Assembly: GCF_000006565.2 (NCBI RefSeq)
Contig: NC_031477.1
Span: forward strand, 4,973,683 to 5,037,682
DNA from: Toxoplasma gondii ME49
Lineage: Eukaryota > Apicomplexa > Conoidasida > Eucoccidiorida > Sarcocystidae
Direction: 5' to 3'
DNA: 64,000 nucleotides
The position numbers were made by a program, and so were the translations under genes. The notes under the pieces were generated by a model. The model did not search any database and was not told the origin of the DNA. It saw nothing but the letters and a program-made list of their open reading frames with translations. Within the stretch, counting starts at the first letter, position 1, and each line of letters begins with the position of its first letter. This document shows positions 61,884-64,000 of this stretch, piece after piece.

Positions 61884-62689
61884 TGTAACCTCGGTGCCAA
61901 GCAAAACTGAGTGTCTGATCAGAAGAATGTGACCTACAAAACCCTCTGTGACAAGACACGCACAACTTATCGCTGATGCATGACCTCCCAAAGCTCCACA
62001 GCTTGCAGCATGAAAACCTGCTACTTCAAGCTGACTGTGCACCACAAACATCTCATCTCCACACTTATGTTTCAGGGTGTGAAAGGGACACTTCTGCACC
62101 ATAGAACTGCGAGTCCGCGACTGGAATCTAGCGAGGGATATTTCCTTGGCTGTTGACGTTTCCCCCGAAAGCAGGGTCTAAGTCTTTTTCATCTCATCCA
62201 TCTTCCCGTAGGCGGAAATCGGAAAACGTATAGTTTCTTCAAATGAGCAGCAGGGCTCTAGTTTGTCACCACACCGATATTGCTTCCCCCCGACCAACAA
62301 GGCACTTACCAGCTACGATGTATTTGTTGAGCCTGTTGAAACATTTGGGGGACTAATGCGTGCAACGTTGTTGTGCCTACCAAGAGGGAAAACGGTCGTG
62401 TTTGCATTGCGGAAGTAGCGCTCTTTCCTGTCCTCAATGAATAGCAACCCATGCCACTCGTCAAAGCAAGGTAAGCTGACAATGCTCTTCAGACTTTTGG
62501 CCCCCGCTCCATGAGGGTGAGCGGGGGATGGCGCGCCTCCCTCAAAAGCAGCCATGGCCGTGTCCCCATTGCGAGCAGCATGAAATTCATTTTCACTACT
62601 GCACTCTTAGTGGCATAGTACTTTACGCTGCGCTATTTTATAAATGCACAGACGGCTGCATTAGTCAACCACTTCACAAGGTCCCTAAT
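61884..62689. promoter_or_regulatory. NEK upstream region
   Basis: This 800 bases lie between the NEK start and the 3' end of the partial gene on its right. A reverse-strand frame at 62313-62555 (MAAFEGGAPSPAHPHGAG) has an ATG, but it has no stop-free continuation into the kinase and no recognisable domain. The region is more likely promoter and 5' untranslated sequence. Confidence 0.4.
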
Positions 62690-63366
62690 TCAGGATAACT
62701 GCCTGTACTCCTCACATAATTTGGTTGCTTCCCTAACAGTTTCCCAGCTCAGCTCTGCTACGATGCCAGTACACCAGATATCCCAGAGTACATCAGACCG
62801 CCTCTTTCTTGCAAGCGAGGGCACACGAGGAAAGCCATACACCTGCGCCTCATAAAGCCGCACGTACATCATGTTTCGGGCTCGTCCGCTGGCGATGCCA
62901 TTCCCTGGACCCAACGTAAGCCAATTGCCAAATCTGGAGCATAGAAAAGATAAGGCCAACAAGCCAAGTTGTAACAAGAGTCTCCAGCGTCAACAGTCTC
63001 TTTGAATTCAATCAGTCTTCCGAAGCTGCTGAGATCCATGCTTCTCATGCTAAATCAGGTCGTCGTGTAGGCAGATAAGAACTGCCCTGGGGAATGGTAA
63101 TTCGCCGCTGGGGAAGACAACGGAATAACAGTGTCGCATCTACTCCTCCTGCAGGGGTGCGCGATTGCTGTCAAATTACTGCTTCCCATGGTAAATGCCA
63201 CCCTTCCATCGCACGGCTGAAAGCCGGACTTTTTTGTCGCCACCTTCTGCATCTTGCACTTGCAGACTGAGTCTGCAAGATTACGAATTTGCCAAGGCCA
63301 ACAACGTTTATCCAAGGAAAATAAAGACTTCGAGAGGGAGAAGTTACTACTATCGTTGACGGACAA
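62690..63366 (-). CDS. Partial unrecognised gene, 3' exons
   Basis: A terminal exon 62933-62690 follows a good TGCTCCAG acceptor. It encodes about 81 residues (including GRARNMMYVRLYEAQVYGF, SDVLWDIWCTGIVAELSW) and ends in a stop. Upstream, 63366-63055 is open and Cys/Lys-rich (KCKMQKVATKKSGFQPCDGR) and may be another exon. A different frame from an ATG at about 63042 also reads well (FGRLIEFKETVDAGDSCYNL, YLFYAPDLAIGLRWVQ), so the true splicing is unclear. I recognise no family. The gene probably extends rightward beyond 63.4 kb. Confidence 0.35.
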
Positions 63367-64000
63367 GTGATATTTTACTTGCTGGCGTGTGTCTTCACTT
63401 CACATTCGTGTGCAGATGTTCATACGTTTGCGTATGTGCATAAATATGTACGCAAGTACACGCAGCAATACGGGCGCGATAAAATCGACCGCGCAAAGCT
63501 AGTCCCCCATATCATATTTTGTCTTCGTAACACAAGACATTACGGATAAACCCACACGGTATCCACTGAATTTCTAGGTGCTGATCACGTCGCAAGTCCT
63601 TGAGTAGCAACGTGTTCGGGTTTGCCACTTCACCCATCCAGGTAATGACGCGTCGCTCTGCACAGATCTTCTGGTGAAGAGAAAACACAAGAGTTACATT
63701 CTTCAGTGGTACAAAGATCGTCTGTTCGACCTAAACGGGTGCAGCCGACCAGCTGAAACGGCTTGGTATTCAGACATAGCTTTTCTGTAACAGCGTGGAG
63801 ACAAGGTCTCGTCTCCCACATTGAGCACCTGAATCCAGATACTACCGGAAAAAGGATGAATGCCTACGCAATTGTGCTGACAAGGGTGGACCCCCTCTGA
63901 ACAGCACATGCTTCATACCTAAAACGACTAGCGTTCTAGTGATCATGGTATTTCTTCGAAGCCAGAAATATTGTTGTCAGTCCCACGGTAACGCGAGAAC
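63367..64000. other. Right edge, possible upstream exon only
   Basis: On the reverse strand at about 63830-63635 an open stretch (FQLVGCTRLGRTDDLCTTEE) ends at a plausible GTGAAG donor and could be an exon of the partial gene to its left. There is no recognisable domain. The rest of this 630 bases shows nothing. Confidence 0.25.

Noticed and set aside
1..64000. Transposons, rRNA, CRISPR arrays and telomeric repeats.
   Set aside because: No transposase or reverse transcriptase motifs, no long direct or inverted repeats, no spaced repeat array and no rRNA-like sequence were seen by eye; a full self-comparison was not possible.

Overview
The window looks like nuclear DNA of an apicomplexan parasite of the coccidian branch (Toxoplasma, Neospora, Sarcocystis and relatives). 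The evidence is about eleven protein genes split by many 80-600 nt introns, roughly balanced base composition with no operons, long low-complexity insertions inside conserved domains, and a nuclear EF-Ts whose signal peptide plus Ser-rich leader is the usual ticket to the apicoplast. I built the gene models by hand from conserved domains, splice sites and exon phases. Where I give exon lists, the phases close exactly, but single-base errors remain possible.

Layout, left to right: NAD-dependent glycerol-3-phosphate dehydrogenase (-, 1211-5059, with a further 1.3 kb in-frame leader to 6403); a CNNM/CorC-type DUF21 + CBS membrane transporter (+, 8722-16480); a multi-IPT/TIG-domain protein (-, about 19.2-25.2 kb); an RCC1-repeat protein (-, 25646-27805); an adenylate kinase 8-like double adenylate kinase (+, 30117-36996); a BAP31-like ER membrane protein (-, 38355-38966); apicoplast-type elongation factor Ts (+, 41360-45220); an unrecognised four-exon gene of 638 codons (-, 45771-48944); an unrecognised helix-rich gene of at least twelve exons (-, 49264-53135, perhaps to 54320); a second unrecognised multi-exon gene (-, 55036-58135); a kinase-only NIMA-related kinase (-, 58966-61883); and a partial unrecognised gene entering from the right edge (-, from 62690).

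The genes do not form one pathway. There are three divergent pairs with shared upstream regions (GPDH/CNNM, RCC1/AK8, BAP31/EF-Ts) and three convergent pairs (CNNM/IPT, AK8/BAP31, EF-Ts/638-aa gene). AK8, RCC1-repeat and NEK proteins are often tied to cilia or microtubules in other eukaryotes, so a male-gamete role is possible for some of them; that is inference. The most unusual features are the AK8-like enzyme, whose two domains have each lost a different catalytic residue and whose first intron is GC-AG; the GPDH with a long leader containing a hydrophobic segment and a charged C-terminal extension; the IPT/TIG protein; and the unrecognised genes. I found no tRNA, rRNA, CRISPR array or transposon.
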